64,000 nucleotides of DNA from Bacillus nitratireducens (GTDB lineage: Bacteria; Bacillota; Bacilli; Bacillales; Bacillaceae_G), in contig NZ_MAOC01000098.1 of NCBI RefSeq assembly GCF_001884135.1, positions 1-64,000 of the forward strand. The letters run 5' to 3'. Within the stretch, counting starts at the first letter, position 1, and each line of letters starts with the position of its first letter. This document shows, one piece after another, positions 35,869-45,830 of the stretch. The position numbers and the translations under genes were made by a program. The notes below the pieces were generated by a model. It was not told where the DNA came from, did not search any database, and saw nothing but the letters and a program-made list of their open reading frames with translations.

Positions 35869-36195
35869 TGATAATTCCTCCTTTTCATTTTACTAGTCAA
35901 GTGATAACTAAAAAATAATATGCTTCTTAGTTTTTTAATTTATTCTCATTATATTTTTGTAAATTCATCTTAGTTTTTACTGAATAAGTTACTTTGTTTT
36001 TTAATCGAAAGCAAGTGAGTGTATGTTTTTCATATGACTCAATCGCTTTCGTTACTATCACTTTACAACTCAAGTGATTAAAAAGCAAGTAATTTATCTC
36101 AAGTTCGAGATATTTTTTTATTGCATAATATTTTGGACTAGAGAATGATTTAGTAAATAAAAAAACATTAGTGGAGAGAAGAACCGTCAATCTAG
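35869..36195. other. Long leader of dioxygenase operon
   Basis: Holds a 46-base hairpin at 36004-36050 (CGAAAGC and GCTTTCG ends with inner GAGT/ACTC and TATG/CATA pairs), a TCAAGTGAT motif twice (near 35897 and 36071), and an MhqR-like box at 36095-36112. An open frame here has no ribosome site and I do not call it a gene. Confidence 0.5.
36095..36112. promoter_or_regulatory. MhqR-like operator
   Basis: TATCTCAAGTTCGAGATA: arms TATCTC and GAGATA are perfect, close to the recalled MhqR consensus TATCTCGAATTCGAGATA. It lies about 230 bases upstream of the two dioxygenase genes, the expected kind of target. Confidence 0.65.
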
Positions 36196-36333
36196 ATTAA
36201 AGTTGCAACGCCATCAGCAAAACAAAACATCATCAAATCAGGAGCTTTCTCACCCTATGAAACACCTGATGGGCAACTTAATGGAATGAAAAGATACCTT
36301 GATCGTAGATGTTGGTGGTATGAGGTTAAGTAA
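36196..36333 (+). pseudogene. C-terminal remnant of a cell-wall amidase/hydrolase
   Basis: The frame reads KVATPSAKQNIIKSGAFSPYETPD, is shortened, and ends YLDRRCWWYEVK at a stop. This resembles the C-terminal cell-wall targeting domain of B. cereus group N-acetylmuramoyl-L-alanine amidases (IKSGAFSPYETPD and YLDRKGWWYEVK, recalled). About 40 central residues and the whole catalytic part are absent. A terminator-like CCTTCCTGTTGGGTGGC with T7 follows. Confidence 0.65.
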
Positions 36334-36377
36334 GATAAGATCCTTCCTGTTGGGTGGCTTTTTTTATGTTCGTTTCA

Positions 36378-36635
36378 TTATGCTTGATATGCCATGCTAT
36401 CTGGAAATTCCTCGTTCTTTCTAAGACATCGCACAATCCTAATACACGCACAATTAAAATAATGTTCTCTCATATTTAATGAATCCACTGGAGCTTGCTC
36501 TATGTCATAAAACATTCGTTCCTTTTTATTATAGTGCATCTTACCTATTTTAGCGGGTGATTCAGAAGGATAGTATTGATAAACAACTATCTCTTCATTC
36601 TCAAATTCTTTAGTCATTAATAAACATATTGCCAT
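36378..36635 (-). CDS. Hypothetical protein, 85 aa
   Basis: Good site (AAAGGGGGCC, ATG 36635). Soluble, with EEIVVYQYYPSESPAKIGKM and two Cys in NCACIRIVRC. Not recognised. It lies in the accessory island between amidase debris and a broken IS110 transposase. Confidence 0.5.
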   Translation of the reverse strand: MAICLLMTKEFENEEIVVYQYYPSESPAKIGKMHYNKKERMFYDIEQAPVDSLNMREHYFNCACIRIVRCLRKNEEFPDSMAYQA

Positions 36636-36729
36636 AAATAAGGCCCCCTTTATTTATATTGAATTTCATGTTTGGAGTTGTCTGAGAAAAATAATTTCCT
36701 GATTTCTAGTTTGAAGTTGTGGAAAATGA

Positions 36730-36996
36730 CTAGCCCTCTTTTACTACCTTTTCGTGATCTACTAAATATTTCGCTAACGCTCTTCCATAACCACCAACAT
36801 CTTCTAAACCAAATACAACTGATAAACCATCACTCACATATGTCTCTACTTCTAATAAAAACTTCGAAAATGCAGATGGTTTATTCTCAAATTGTATTTC
36901 TCCTAATTTCTCTTGCCAGCAATTAATCATAACAGCCGTATGATGCTCCTTATGTAAATCTACTCCTACATACAAATAGTTCTGCCTATTATGCAT
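36730..36996 (-). pseudogene. Truncated IS110-family transposase (N-terminus)
   Basis: 88 codons start with YLYVGVDLHKEHHTAVMINC, the DEDD catalytic start of IS110 transposases, followed by VVFGLEDVGGYGRALAKYL. The frame stops at 36730 after KVVKEG, where the full protein would go on for about 300 residues. The leader resembles IS110 left-end sequence up to about 37100. Confidence 0.82.
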
Positions 36997-37154
36997 AACT
37001 CATCCCTCTATTCAATAATTTAGTCATATATAAAAATGTCGGCAACCTTAGTTCGAGCGTTCATCTTCCGATGCGCATAGGTACGCAAGCCTATCCATTT
37101 TCGTAACTTCATAAGTACATATAGTAAAATGAGCGATTTTTTTAAGTACGACTG
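36997..37154 (-). mobile_element. Left-end region of broken IS110 element
   Basis: The minus-strand leader (ATGCGCATCGGAAGATGAAC and CTCGAACTAAGGTTGCCGAC) has the look of IS110-type ends seen in this group (recalled). It adjoins the recombinase gene end. Confidence 0.45.
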
Positions 37155-37781
37155 TTATAAAATTTCTGAATATTTACCGTTTGTTTGTATTTGCCCGTAT
37201 GTATATACCCCTCGATAAAAGTTCTCTCGGTCTAACATGCGTTTTACTTGTACTTTCGTAAACAGCTTTCCTTTCTCTGTACGATAGCCCTCTACATTAA
37301 GTCGTTCCGCTTTCTTCTTTCTGCCTCTACTTAGCTTTAATGCAATTTCAAGACGTTGATATTGGTCTAATAGCTCTAACATGCCATTTACTAAAAAGTC
37401 ATTGGGATCATGTGTATATATACTGTAATTCGGTTGTTCAATTGCTTTTACATCAACCTCATGTTTCTTTAGTTCTCTTTGTATTAACACTTTTGCCATA
37501 TCAGAGCGCCATAACCTAGATGTATTTAGTACAATCACGTGGCTCACTTGTTGATACGCCAAATCTGACAATAGCTCTTGTAATCCTTCACGTTCAACTG
37601 TTAATCCATCTTCATCTACTGTCGCCCCGCTAATTCCTTTATCTTCGTATATGTGAAGCAGTTGTAATTCATTCTCGTTACAGTACCGTTCAATTTCTTC
37701 TACTTGATACGCCAAGCTGTACCCTTCACGTACTTGTCCTTCTGTTGAAACTCGTACATAACCAACTACTTTCTCTTCCAT
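37155..37781 (-). CDS. Serine recombinase/resolvase
   Basis: 208 aa. N-terminal resolvase domain with YVRVSTEGQVREGYSLAYQ (Ser about 10 as nucleophile), EDKGISGATV and VLNTSRLWRSDM. The C-terminal part has RGRKKKAERLNVEG and a short recombinase tail ending in GKYSEIL. Likely acts on a site near its own start, where an inverted repeat (37796-37823) occurs. It may be the mobility gene of the island. Length is close to that of small recombinases. Confidence 0.85.
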   Translation of the reverse strand: MEEKVVGYVRVSTEGQVREGYSLAYQVEEIERYCNENELQLLHIYEDKGISGATVDEDGLTVEREGLQELLSDLAYQQVSHVIVLNTSRLWRSDMAKVLIQRELKKHEVDVKAIEQPNYSIYTHDPNDFLVNGMLELLDQYQRLEIALKLSRGRKKKAERLNVEGYRTEKGKLFTKVQVKRMLDRENFYRGVYTYGQIQTNGKYSEIL

Positions 37782-37795
37782 ATTGAGTCCCTTCC

Positions 37796-37823
37796 CGTTA
37801 CAGCAATTAAAGTCCCTGTAACG
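37796..37823. promoter_or_regulatory. Inverted repeat before recombinase gene
   Basis: Perfect CGTTACAG and CTGTAACG arms with a 12-base spacer, 15 bases upstream of the recombinase start. Could be an operator or a resolution subsite. Confidence 0.5.
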
Positions 37824-38390
37824 TTTACCCGTTTTTTGCGGATAACGTATGCATAACGTCCATCCGTTAAAACGTACTTTACGATGACTTCAAAAAATAA
37901 CACAACCCTTTATTTTTCCCTCTACTATCATCGTACACTGTACATAGCCATTACAATCTATAAAATAACAATAAAAATTTAACACTTAATGCACTTATAA
38001 AATTATAGTGCTCTTTTAAATTTCTACGCTAAAACGCAAAAAGCACTTGTTGCCTTTAATTGACAATCAAGTGCTTTAAATTCATATGTTTTTAAGTAGC
38101 ATTAAATTTGTAAGTTTTGTAATAACAGTATGACACCTATTGTATGTCATGACAACTACTATGTTAAAACTTACGAGTTTGTACGAGTTTGTTAGTTTTA
38201 TGTCCATTCCATGTCTTTATATTCGTCGCACAGTAAAATGTCATCTCGCCTAAGCTCGTACTTTATTTTCTATTCTATCATTGCACATAACACTCTATGA
38301 TGGTACAACCATCATGGAGTATCTATTTTCAAACGCCCTATTATTTTTTCCTATCCACTTCACATATACTTTGTTTTTCATAGGTTATAG
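37824..38390. other. Gap with hairpins and nested inverted repeat
   Basis: Contains a minus-strand terminator-like AAGCACTTG/CAAGTGCTT hairpin (38041-38077), a nested inverted repeat at 38110-38174, and an ACTCTATGATGG/CCATCATGGAGT hairpin near 38288-38320 that may terminate the immunity gene. No gene seen. Confidence 0.5.
38110..38174. repeat. Nested inverted repeats, possible recombination site
   Basis: Outer arms GTAAGTTTT and AAAACTTAC enclose inner arms ATGACA and TGTCAT (9-base spacer, 38130-38150). Confidence 0.45.
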
Positions 38391-39203
38391 TTAAAGCTTA
38401 TATCCGTAAAAATATTTTTGTCCCTTTTCCCAGTTTTCACTTGAAAGTTCGTTTATATAGTCAATAAAATCTTTATAATTATTTTCACTAATAATAGTGT
38501 TGTAATCCGCAGGTACTCTTTCACCAGTCCAAATTGATAATAAAGATGGTATTAATTCCATTTTTAATTGTTCCTCATTATTAGCAGCAATCATAACCCG
38601 CTGAATCAATTTTTTAGCTAAGTCTCCAGGAAAAGCTAAATTCTGTTGAAAATAATAATTATTTGTATCCTTCTCCTGACAATACTTAAAATAAAAATTT
38701 CCAATTTCATCTATAGTTGCATCTTCACCAATTTGAGCTTCAAAATTAATAAAGGAATCAATAGAGTCTCTTATAATAGTAGCTGTATCACTGAATTCCT
38801 CCCACTCTTCAAGTAAAGCCAATAAATATGGAATTACCTCAAGAGAAAGTGAGGTTGTGGCTGCTGATGCAAAAGTGTCTACTGTTTCTTCAGTTACCTC
38901 ACTAAGAAAACGGAGATTATTTGAATCCCTTAAGTCTTCATGTGTTGCGACAGATAAAAATACTCTAATACATAAATTCAGAACCGCTTCATCTTTAGTC
39001 TGATTCATTAATTGAACTAATAGTGGTTTTTGAGTAAAATCCCCCGTTTTAAATAATTCTATTAAGTTAAATAAAACTTCCGTTTCTGTTACAGATTTTA
39101 AAATTTTTTCTTTTATTTCCGATTTAGCTAAAATTGTTTTTTCTCCAAACCATATACTATTCATAAGATTTCTCGTTTCTCCCATAAATGCACCTACTTT
39201 CAT
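38391..39203 (-). CDS. Immunity protein candidate for adjacent toxin (Imm47-like)
   Basis: 270 aa from ATG 39203 (GGAAAGAGA upstream). All-helical repeats resembling HEAT-like immunity proteins, with LFNLIELFKTGDFTQKPLL and LYFSVATHEDLRDSNN-type segments. It follows the toxin gene with 4 bases between. I recall the Imm47 family as a possible match; the context makes an immunity role likely whatever the family. Confidence 0.65.
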   Translation of the reverse strand: MKVGAFMGETRNLMNSIWFGEKTILAKSEIKEKILKSVTETEVLFNLIELFKTGDFTQKPLLVQLMNQTKDEAVLNLCIRVFLSVATHEDLRDSNNLRFLSEVTEETVDTFASAATTSLSLEVIPYLLALLEEWEEFSDTATIIRDSIDSFINFEAQIGEDATIDEIGNFYFKYCQEKDTNNYYFQQNLAFPGDLAKKLIQRVMIAANNEEQLKMELIPSLLSIWTGERVPADYNTIISENNYKDFIDYINELSSENWEKGQKYFYGYKL

Positions 39204-39207
39204 TAAA

Positions 39208-39966
39208 TTATCTCTTTCCATTTTCTCGTTGCCATTTCAGAACTTTATTTTGAAAAACAGTAACCTCAGTATGTTGTGGATTATTACCAAATACAATAAT
39301 CCCCTTTTCATTCTCATGTATTTTTAGTACCTTAGCATTTTCTTTACCATAACCCATTTCATGATAAAAATCCAAATTCAAATCATCAATTTGCTCTCGA
39401 CGAATAGTCGATTCTCCTGTATTCTTTATATTTGAACTTACATTCTCTCCCCCAAAAGATAAACCTTGTACATGGTGACCTTTTTCAAGTTCCCCTCTTC
39501 TAACTAATGCTTGATAGTCTGCTCTTGCTTCCTTTAGTTCTTTACCCTTTACTATTGTAGATTCATCAGGATTAGGATACCAATCAGGGTTAGTTTCGTG
39601 TAATTTTTTTGCCTCATCATAATAAAGTCCATAAACATCCTTACTCGAAGAATTATTACCCGTACCCTTAACTACATCGGCTCCTCCAACAGGTACTTTT
39701 TTAGCTGTATTTACAGCCTCAGTAGCCTTAGCAGTCATTTTAACTCCTTTTCCTACTTTAGCTATCTTTCCAAATGGTGTAAGGCCGGCTACAGCCATGA
39801 CACCTGCCCCAGCACGTTCCCACCCCGAAAGTTTTTCGCCAGTAGATGGATCAATACCATCCCAAGCACGACGAACATCGTATTCACCACTGACTTCACC
39901 GGCAATATCTCTAGCTAATTTTTTACCATCAAAGCCTTTCTCTTCAGAAGATGGTTTACCGCACAT
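39208..39966 (-). CDS. Orphan polymorphic toxin tip: pre-toxin TG domain plus HNH-like nuclease
   Basis: 252 aa. Residues about 28-72 are a pre-toxin (PT-TG) linker (DVRRAWDGIDPSTGEKLSGW, then AGVMAVAGLTPFGKIAKVGKG). The C-terminal part has GHHVQGLSFGGEN and SNIKNTGE, like HNH/GHH toxin nucleases. It has no N-terminal LXG or other secretion domain. Upstream in frame a stop lies a few codons before the ATG (codons reading EEGA before it), so this seems to be a toxin 3' cassette cut from a longer toxin gene. Translation probably depends on the overlapping upstream gene. Confidence 0.75.
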   Translation of the reverse strand: MCGKPSSEEKGFDGKKLARDIAGEVSGEYDVRRAWDGIDPSTGEKLSGWERAGAGVMAVAGLTPFGKIAKVGKGVKMTAKATEAVNTAKKVPVGGADVVKGTGNNSSSKDVYGLYYDEAKKLHETNPDWYPNPDESTIVKGKELKEARADYQALVRRGELEKGHHVQGLSFGGENVSSNIKNTGESTIRREQIDDLNLDFYHEMGYGKENAKVLKIHENEKGIIVFGNNPQHTEVTVFQNKVLKWQRENGKR

Positions 39967-40201
39967 TGCACCTTCTTCTTAACATCTCAATTAAACTAGT
40001 ATAGAAGTATTCACATGCTTCTGTCTCAGAATTAAGTGTCTTAAGATTACTCTTTGTTCCTCGCTCACTATAATATACTTCCCATACTCCACTCTGTTCA
40101 TTTAAACAATACGATTCGTTTGGTAATCCACCCTTTAAACTATATAAATCCTTTGGCACCTCTTCTTGTAATAATTTCTGTTCTAACTCATTTTTTTGCA
40201 T
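39956..40201 (-). CDS. Small immunity-like protein
   Basis: 81 aa with KDLYSLKGGLPNESYCLNEQ and WEVYYSERGTKSNLKTLNSE, a pattern I associate with small immunity proteins of bacterial toxins (possibly Imm59). Its last 11 bases overlap the start of the orphan toxin cassette, and its C-terminal end (LRRRCNVR) may have been changed by that fusion. Confidence 0.6.
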   Translation of the reverse strand: MQKNELEQKLLQEEVPKDLYSLKGGLPNESYCLNEQSGVWEVYYSERGTKSNLKTLNSETEACEYFYTSLIEMLRRRCNVR

Positions 40202-40276
40202 GTTTAGAACCTACCCTTTTCAATGATTCTTCTTCAATTATTTCCTTTTAACTATTTCATTTCATTTTTAATAAAG

Positions 40277-40313
40277 AAAACAGCCCCACTAAGCTTTTAA
40301 CACTTAATGAGGC
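40277..40313 (-). terminator. Terminator after yhaM
   Basis: GCCTCATTAAG and CTTAGTGGGGC (minus strand, two G-T pairs) around 8 bases, then TGTTTTCTTT. Confidence 0.7.
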
Positions 40314-40329
40314 CATTTGATTCACATTA

Positions 40330-41292
<963 letters not shown>

Positions 41293-41315
41293 TCAATTAC
41301 TTTTAGTATAGCATA

Positions 41316-44240
41316 CTACAACTCATTTTCTTTACGCTTATGCGTTAATTTTATAATCTGTTTTTCTGTAAAATACGTTAATAAATGCGCATGACATGTA
41401 AAGAAGATGACTTGTCTATCTTTCGCAATTTCCTTTATTAGTTCAATCGTACGATTCGTCCTTACCGCATCAAAATGTACGAAACTATCATCAATAATAA
41501 ATGGATAATCATGCTCAAACGTTTTCGCTAACGCAAATCGTAACGATAAATATAACTGCTCTGCTGTCGCTTGGCTTAGTTCATGACTGTAAAAACGCAT
41601 ACCGTCGTTACGCTCAACGATGAACGGTTCCGCCTCTGACGGTGAAAATATTTTACTATATCGTCCGCCTGTTAAATAGACGAAATACTCTTCCGATTTT
41701 TGTAAAATACGCGGAAGATGCACTTCATGATAATATTGCTTCGTTTTCGTTAATACTGTCTTTGCCGCCGCATATGCAGCCCACTTCTTCACTTGTTCAC
41801 GTACTTGCGCATTCTTCATTTCCCACTCGTGCATTAAATCACCATACGTACTGCCTTCTTCTAAATTCGCAATTTCCATACGATGTTTCGCAATACGCTC
41901 TGTCAGTTCTTTTTCCTTTGTAAGACAGTTTTGCACGGCTGTCAGTTCTTGCTTTAACTTTTCATCATAACCGTCAGCCTCATAATGCTCAGCTAATGAC
42001 AAACTCGTTAAGCGCTGTTCTAAAAGATCAATTTGAGGTAATAAACGCCCCATTTGCTTATCCGCATCTTCACGTTTTTCTGCCCGCTTACCTGCTTCTA
42101 AAAACATCTCTTCATCAGTAGAATCTGCAATATGCCATAAGTTATCTCGTTCTACTAAAAGTTGTTTTAATTGCTCTTGCATGAACTCATATTCTTCTCG
42201 CCATTCCGCCAGCTTCTCTTTCAGCTGCTTACAAGTTTGGCGCTTCTCTTTCTCATTTTGCATACGACTTTGCGCCTCATGCAAATTACCATACTCCGTG
42301 CTACCGATAACAGTTTCTAGTTTATGTTCAAATTGCGTAATCATTTCATATAATGAAGATTTCCGCTCGCCTTGTTTATCTAGCTCACGATATAATTGCT
42401 GTATTTTTTCAATACGCTCAAACGCTGGCAACATGTGTGCATACGTAAAAAATTCAGGGAACATATAGCGCGTTTTATATGCATCTACTTGTTCTCCTAT
42501 TTGGAAAGTTTCTCGCTCCCATTCTTCATACGATGAAACGACTTTATCATAAGCTCGTTCCATTTGCTGCAATTTATAAGACTCCCGCTCAAATAACTTT
42601 CGAATCTCTTCATCCTTTTCTAACTGATAACGAACGGACATCGCTTCTTCACTTTGACGACCGCCAGCACTTTGCTGAAGAGTAAGGAGTTCTTCTTGTA
42701 ATCCGCTTGATGGATCTTTATATAAAACGAGTGCTACAACAATCCCTACAAAAGCAATGACACTAATAAATAATAGCACGCGGTTATCTATAAATAGACT
42801 CGTGAATAAAACAAGCGTGTTAATAAGAAGTAAAAGAAGACAAACTCTTTGCCACTGTTTTTTCTTTTGCTGAGCTGTCCCTGCTTTCTCTTCATACTTA
42901 CGCTTCATTCTCTCTGCGCCCATACCGATAAACGCCGCATCTTGAAATGACTTTTCTTTCTCCACTAACGTATTTCGTTCTTCATCCGCTAACATTTGTT
43001 TCTGAATCTGTCTTATATTTTCTTCTTGCTCTTCTAATTGCTCCTGAGCCGTTTTAAAACGTTCATCTAGTTGTGCTTTTTGCGATTCTAATTCACGCGC
43101 CTTTTGCACAGTTTGCGTAATTAATTCTTTCGTCGCTAAACTTATATCAAATGAAAGAACCGTCTCTTGTTCAAAAGTGGCTCCAATTTGTTGCTCTAGT
43201 TCTGCGATTTCTTCTTTTATATTCGCAATACTTCCCGTCATATCACGCATTTCTTGGCGTGCATTTTCATAAGACATGTGCTGCATACGAAGTTCTTCTA
43301 CGTGACTTTCTTTTTGTAAAAATGCTTCATCTATTTCTGTGGAATCAATTTCTGATTGCACTGCTTCTATCTTTTTTTGAAGTGAATCTACTTGTACTTG
43401 GAGCGGTTCTACCTTTGCCTTTACCGCCTCATAGCGCGCCATTCCGTTTACAGGAAACTGCCCGTTCTCGTTTTCTAACACTTTCTCGTGCGCACTCTTT
43501 TCAATAACGAGAGGCTCAAGCGCTGCTAATATTTCATAGTCTTGCTTTCGTCTTTCGGCACTCTCTTTCTCCGCACGAACAAAAGCAAGTTTCTCTTCAC
43601 TTTCTTTTAACTGCTCGACCTGTTTTTCATACGTGCCAATCTTCCCTTGCCACTCTTTCATCTTTTCTTCAATTTTCTTCATCTCTTGCAGTGACACATT
43701 AATTTCAGGATTACGACCACTCGGCTTAAAGCGCTGATTCATTTCTTTTTCTAATTTTTTATCTAACTGCAATAACGCATCGCTTCCGACTGCACTTGCC
43801 GAAAATAAATAATTACCGATATCCGCTTCGCCCAATTGATGAATATTTTGCAAACCATGCATATCAAATGAAAAAACAGAATCAAATAAGCTTTCATTCA
43901 CACCACTTAATATATCGTGTAAAATTTCCTCGCCGCCCGTTTTCCCGTCTTCAAAATAAACGGTCACCTCGCCAGCTGCCGTCTTTGGCAATCGTTCAAT
44001 TTTCAAACGGCCGTACTTTTCTGTTTGAACAGTAACTGCTCCGCCATACTTGCCTCCTTCTTTCGGCTCATAACGGCGTTGTCCTCTCGTTGGAAAACCG
44101 AATAAAATACTTTTCATAAATGAGCGAATTGTCGATTTCCCCGCTTCATTTTCACCGTACAGTACCGTCAGCATTGACAGATCCATTTCCACATTTTCTA
44201 ATTTTCCGTACCCATAAATATGGAGTTTTTCAATTCTCAT
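41316..44240 (-). CDS. yhaN: YhaN, SbcC-like ATPase with coiled coil
   Basis: 974 aa. Walker A GENEAGKST near residue 30, long coiled coils, a membrane-spanning pair in the middle (LLLLINTLVLFTSLF and VLLFISVIAFVGIVVALVLY, about residues 466-506), and a C-terminal Walker B PFIIDDSFVHFD. Acts with YhaO; related to SbcCD/Rad50-Mre11 repair complexes (family knowledge). Overlaps yhaO by 4 bases (ATGA). Confidence 0.9.
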   Translation of the reverse strand: MRIEKLHIYGYGKLENVEMDLSMLTVLYGENEAGKSTIRSFMKSILFGFPTRGQRRYEPKEGGKYGGAVTVQTEKYGRLKIERLPKTAAGEVTVYFEDGKTGGEEILHDILSGVNESLFDSVFSFDMHGLQNIHQLGEADIGNYLFSASAVGSDALLQLDKKLEKEMNQRFKPSGRNPEINVSLQEMKKIEEKMKEWQGKIGTYEKQVEQLKESEEKLAFVRAEKESAERRKQDYEILAALEPLVIEKSAHEKVLENENGQFPVNGMARYEAVKAKVEPLQVQVDSLQKKIEAVQSEIDSTEIDEAFLQKESHVEELRMQHMSYENARQEMRDMTGSIANIKEEIAELEQQIGATFEQETVLSFDISLATKELITQTVQKARELESQKAQLDERFKTAQEQLEEQEENIRQIQKQMLADEERNTLVEKEKSFQDAAFIGMGAERMKRKYEEKAGTAQQKKKQWQRVCLLLLLINTLVLFTSLFIDNRVLLFISVIAFVGIVVALVLYKDPSSGLQEELLTLQQSAGGRQSEEAMSVRYQLEKDEEIRKLFERESYKLQQMERAYDKVVSSYEEWERETFQIGEQVDAYKTRYMFPEFFTYAHMLPAFERIEKIQQLYRELDKQGERKSSLYEMITQFEHKLETVIGSTEYGNLHEAQSRMQNEKEKRQTCKQLKEKLAEWREEYEFMQEQLKQLLVERDNLWHIADSTDEEMFLEAGKRAEKREDADKQMGRLLPQIDLLEQRLTSLSLAEHYEADGYDEKLKQELTAVQNCLTKEKELTERIAKHRMEIANLEEGSTYGDLMHEWEMKNAQVREQVKKWAAYAAAKTVLTKTKQYYHEVHLPRILQKSEEYFVYLTGGRYSKIFSPSEAEPFIVERNDGMRFYSHELSQATAEQLYLSLRFALAKTFEHDYPFIIDDSFVHFDAVRTNRTIELIKEIAKDRQVIFFTCHAHLLTYFTEKQIIKLTHKRKENEL

Positions 44241-45478
44241 TTCTTATCCCTCTCTTGCTGGAATAATTGCTCTAAAATAATATTTTCCGCTTCCATTTGA
44301 ATCTCTTTCTTCTCTTCTTCCGTAAAAGCTTCAATGCTATTACGCGCTACAGGAGATGTCCAAATGGTGCGCAACACTCCGTCCATATTTGTAAAAGCTT
44401 CTAACTCTTTTAGCACACTACCGACGAAATGATTTTCCTCTTTCAGACGTTCAATTTCCGCAAAAGAAACCGTCTCATTTTTCCACTTCATCGCATATAC
44501 AAAGTCTTTTCGCTCTTCTCCCGCTGCTAAAATATGAAAAATCTCTTCCACGCGCTTGTCTTCACGCAAATAAGGAGAAAGTGGGCCTTGTCCTGTAAAT
44601 ACGACAGTTAAAAGCGTGCCTTCCTCTTCTCTTCGGCATTCATTCATCGCACTTGACGCGCTCGTCATAAGATCATCAACAGTTTCAAGCCCATCGATAC
44701 TCACTTCTATCTCATCCCATACAACATCCGCCGTATGGAAAAATGAACACTGCGATCCTTGTTTCGTGAGTTCAATAAGGTATGCCCCTTTCTCGCCGGC
44801 CTCCTTACGATGACGCCCTTGTATATTACCTGGATAAATAATATACGGCTCTTCTGATAAAATTTCACGTTTATGTATATGGCCAAGAGCCCAATAATCA
44901 AACTGCTTTTCTTTCAGCTCACGAATTTGAAACGGTGCATAGCGATTATGCTCTGCATCCCCTTCCACACTTCCGTGAAGCATTCCAATATGAAAAGGCG
45001 CATCACTCATTTTCGTATACTGCGCTGTCATATTATCCGTTACCGCTTGCTGCAAATAACTAAACCCATAAATAGAAGCTAACAGCTCACCATTTTTATA
45101 AAATGATTTCTCTTCTACATAAGGCTCTGTAAACACATGAACATTTTCCGGAAACTCAATTGCTGCCCAGCTTCCCCCTAAATGATCATGATTACCATGA
45201 ATAATAAAAACAGGGATATCGTATTGCGAAAGTCTCTTCATTTGCTCGCGCACAAACACTTGCGCCCTCAAACTTCTCGTCTCCGCATCATACAAATCCC
45301 CGGCTAGCAATACGAAATCAACGCGCTCTTGAATCGCTTTATCAACAATACGCTCGAACGATTCAAACGTACTCTGCTTCATTCTCTCCCAAACAGACTG
45401 CGCAACATTCATCTCCATCCCTTTAAACGGACTATCCAAATGCAAATCAGCCGCATGTATAAACTTCACTTGTTTCAC
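44237..45478 (-). CDS. yhaO: YhaO, metallophosphoesterase (SbcD/Mre11-like)
   Basis: 413 aa. All four phosphoesterase motifs are present: DLHLDSP, GDLYD, GNHDH and GHIHK. It is the nuclease partner of YhaN (family knowledge). First gene of the unit. No ribosome-site oddity seen. Confidence 0.92.
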   Translation of the reverse strand: MKQVKFIHAADLHLDSPFKGMEMNVAQSVWERMKQSTFESFERIVDKAIQERVDFVLLAGDLYDAETRSLRAQVFVREQMKRLSQYDIPVFIIHGNHDHLGGSWAAIEFPENVHVFTEPYVEEKSFYKNGELLASIYGFSYLQQAVTDNMTAQYTKMSDAPFHIGMLHGSVEGDAEHNRYAPFQIRELKEKQFDYWALGHIHKREILSEEPYIIYPGNIQGRHRKEAGEKGAYLIELTKQGSQCSFFHTADVVWDEIEVSIDGLETVDDLMTSASSAMNECRREEEGTLLTVVFTGQGPLSPYLREDKRVEEIFHILAAGEERKDFVYAMKWKNETVSFAEIERLKEENHFVGSVLKELEAFTNMDGVLRTIWTSPVARNSIEAFTEEEKKEIQMEAENIILEQLFQQERDKK

Positions 45479-45581
45479 AAATAACGATCCTTTCTATAGT
45501 TCAAAAGTTTCATTTTATCCGCATGAACACAAACAATACATGCTCAATTGGTCAAAACTAGTAATAAGCAGGAAATAAAAA

Positions 45582-45732
45582 ACTCCCCACTGATTAAGGT
45601 GTCACTTTACCCCGTATTAACGGGCAGTAGGCAAAGAAGCCAATCTGAAAGTAAACTGCCCATAAATACCCGATTGATTCAACTAATAACTAGTGGGGAT
45701 GAAAAGACTCCCCATTAGTTAAAGTTTCACCT
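45582..45732 (+). repeat. bcr1-like repeat, copy A (partly tandem)
   Basis: TACCCCGTATTAACGGGCAG, AACTGCCCATAAATACCCGA, TCAACTAATAAC and CCCCATTAGTTAAAGTTTCAC blocks match copy B at 46534-46687 in opposite orientation. A second copy of the last block (CTCCCCACTGATTAAGGTGT, 45582) precedes it, so the element is preceded by the end of another. The variable centre is shorter than in copy B. Confidence 0.75.
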
Positions 45733-45830
45733 TATTGTAACACGCAATGTCATATATTTCTTTGCATATTCTAGTGATTTATGCCAAAATAGTTATAAGA
45801 TTCTGATTTTTATTATTGGAGGGGATTTTC

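Noticed and set aside
35927-36190. 87-codon minus-strand frame upstream of the dioxygenases
   Set aside because: No ribosome site, composition follows AT-rich DNA, and it spans the MhqR-like box and a hairpin; better explained as leader.
36636-36729. Repeated TTTGGAGTTGT/TTTGAAGTTGT sequence at the IS110 truncation point
   Set aside because: Could be an IS end, but I could not match it to a family and the repeat is short.
37840-37870. TATGCATA palindrome upstream of the recombinase
   Set aside because: Flanking bases do not extend the symmetry; likely chance, unlike the CGTTACAG pair nearby.
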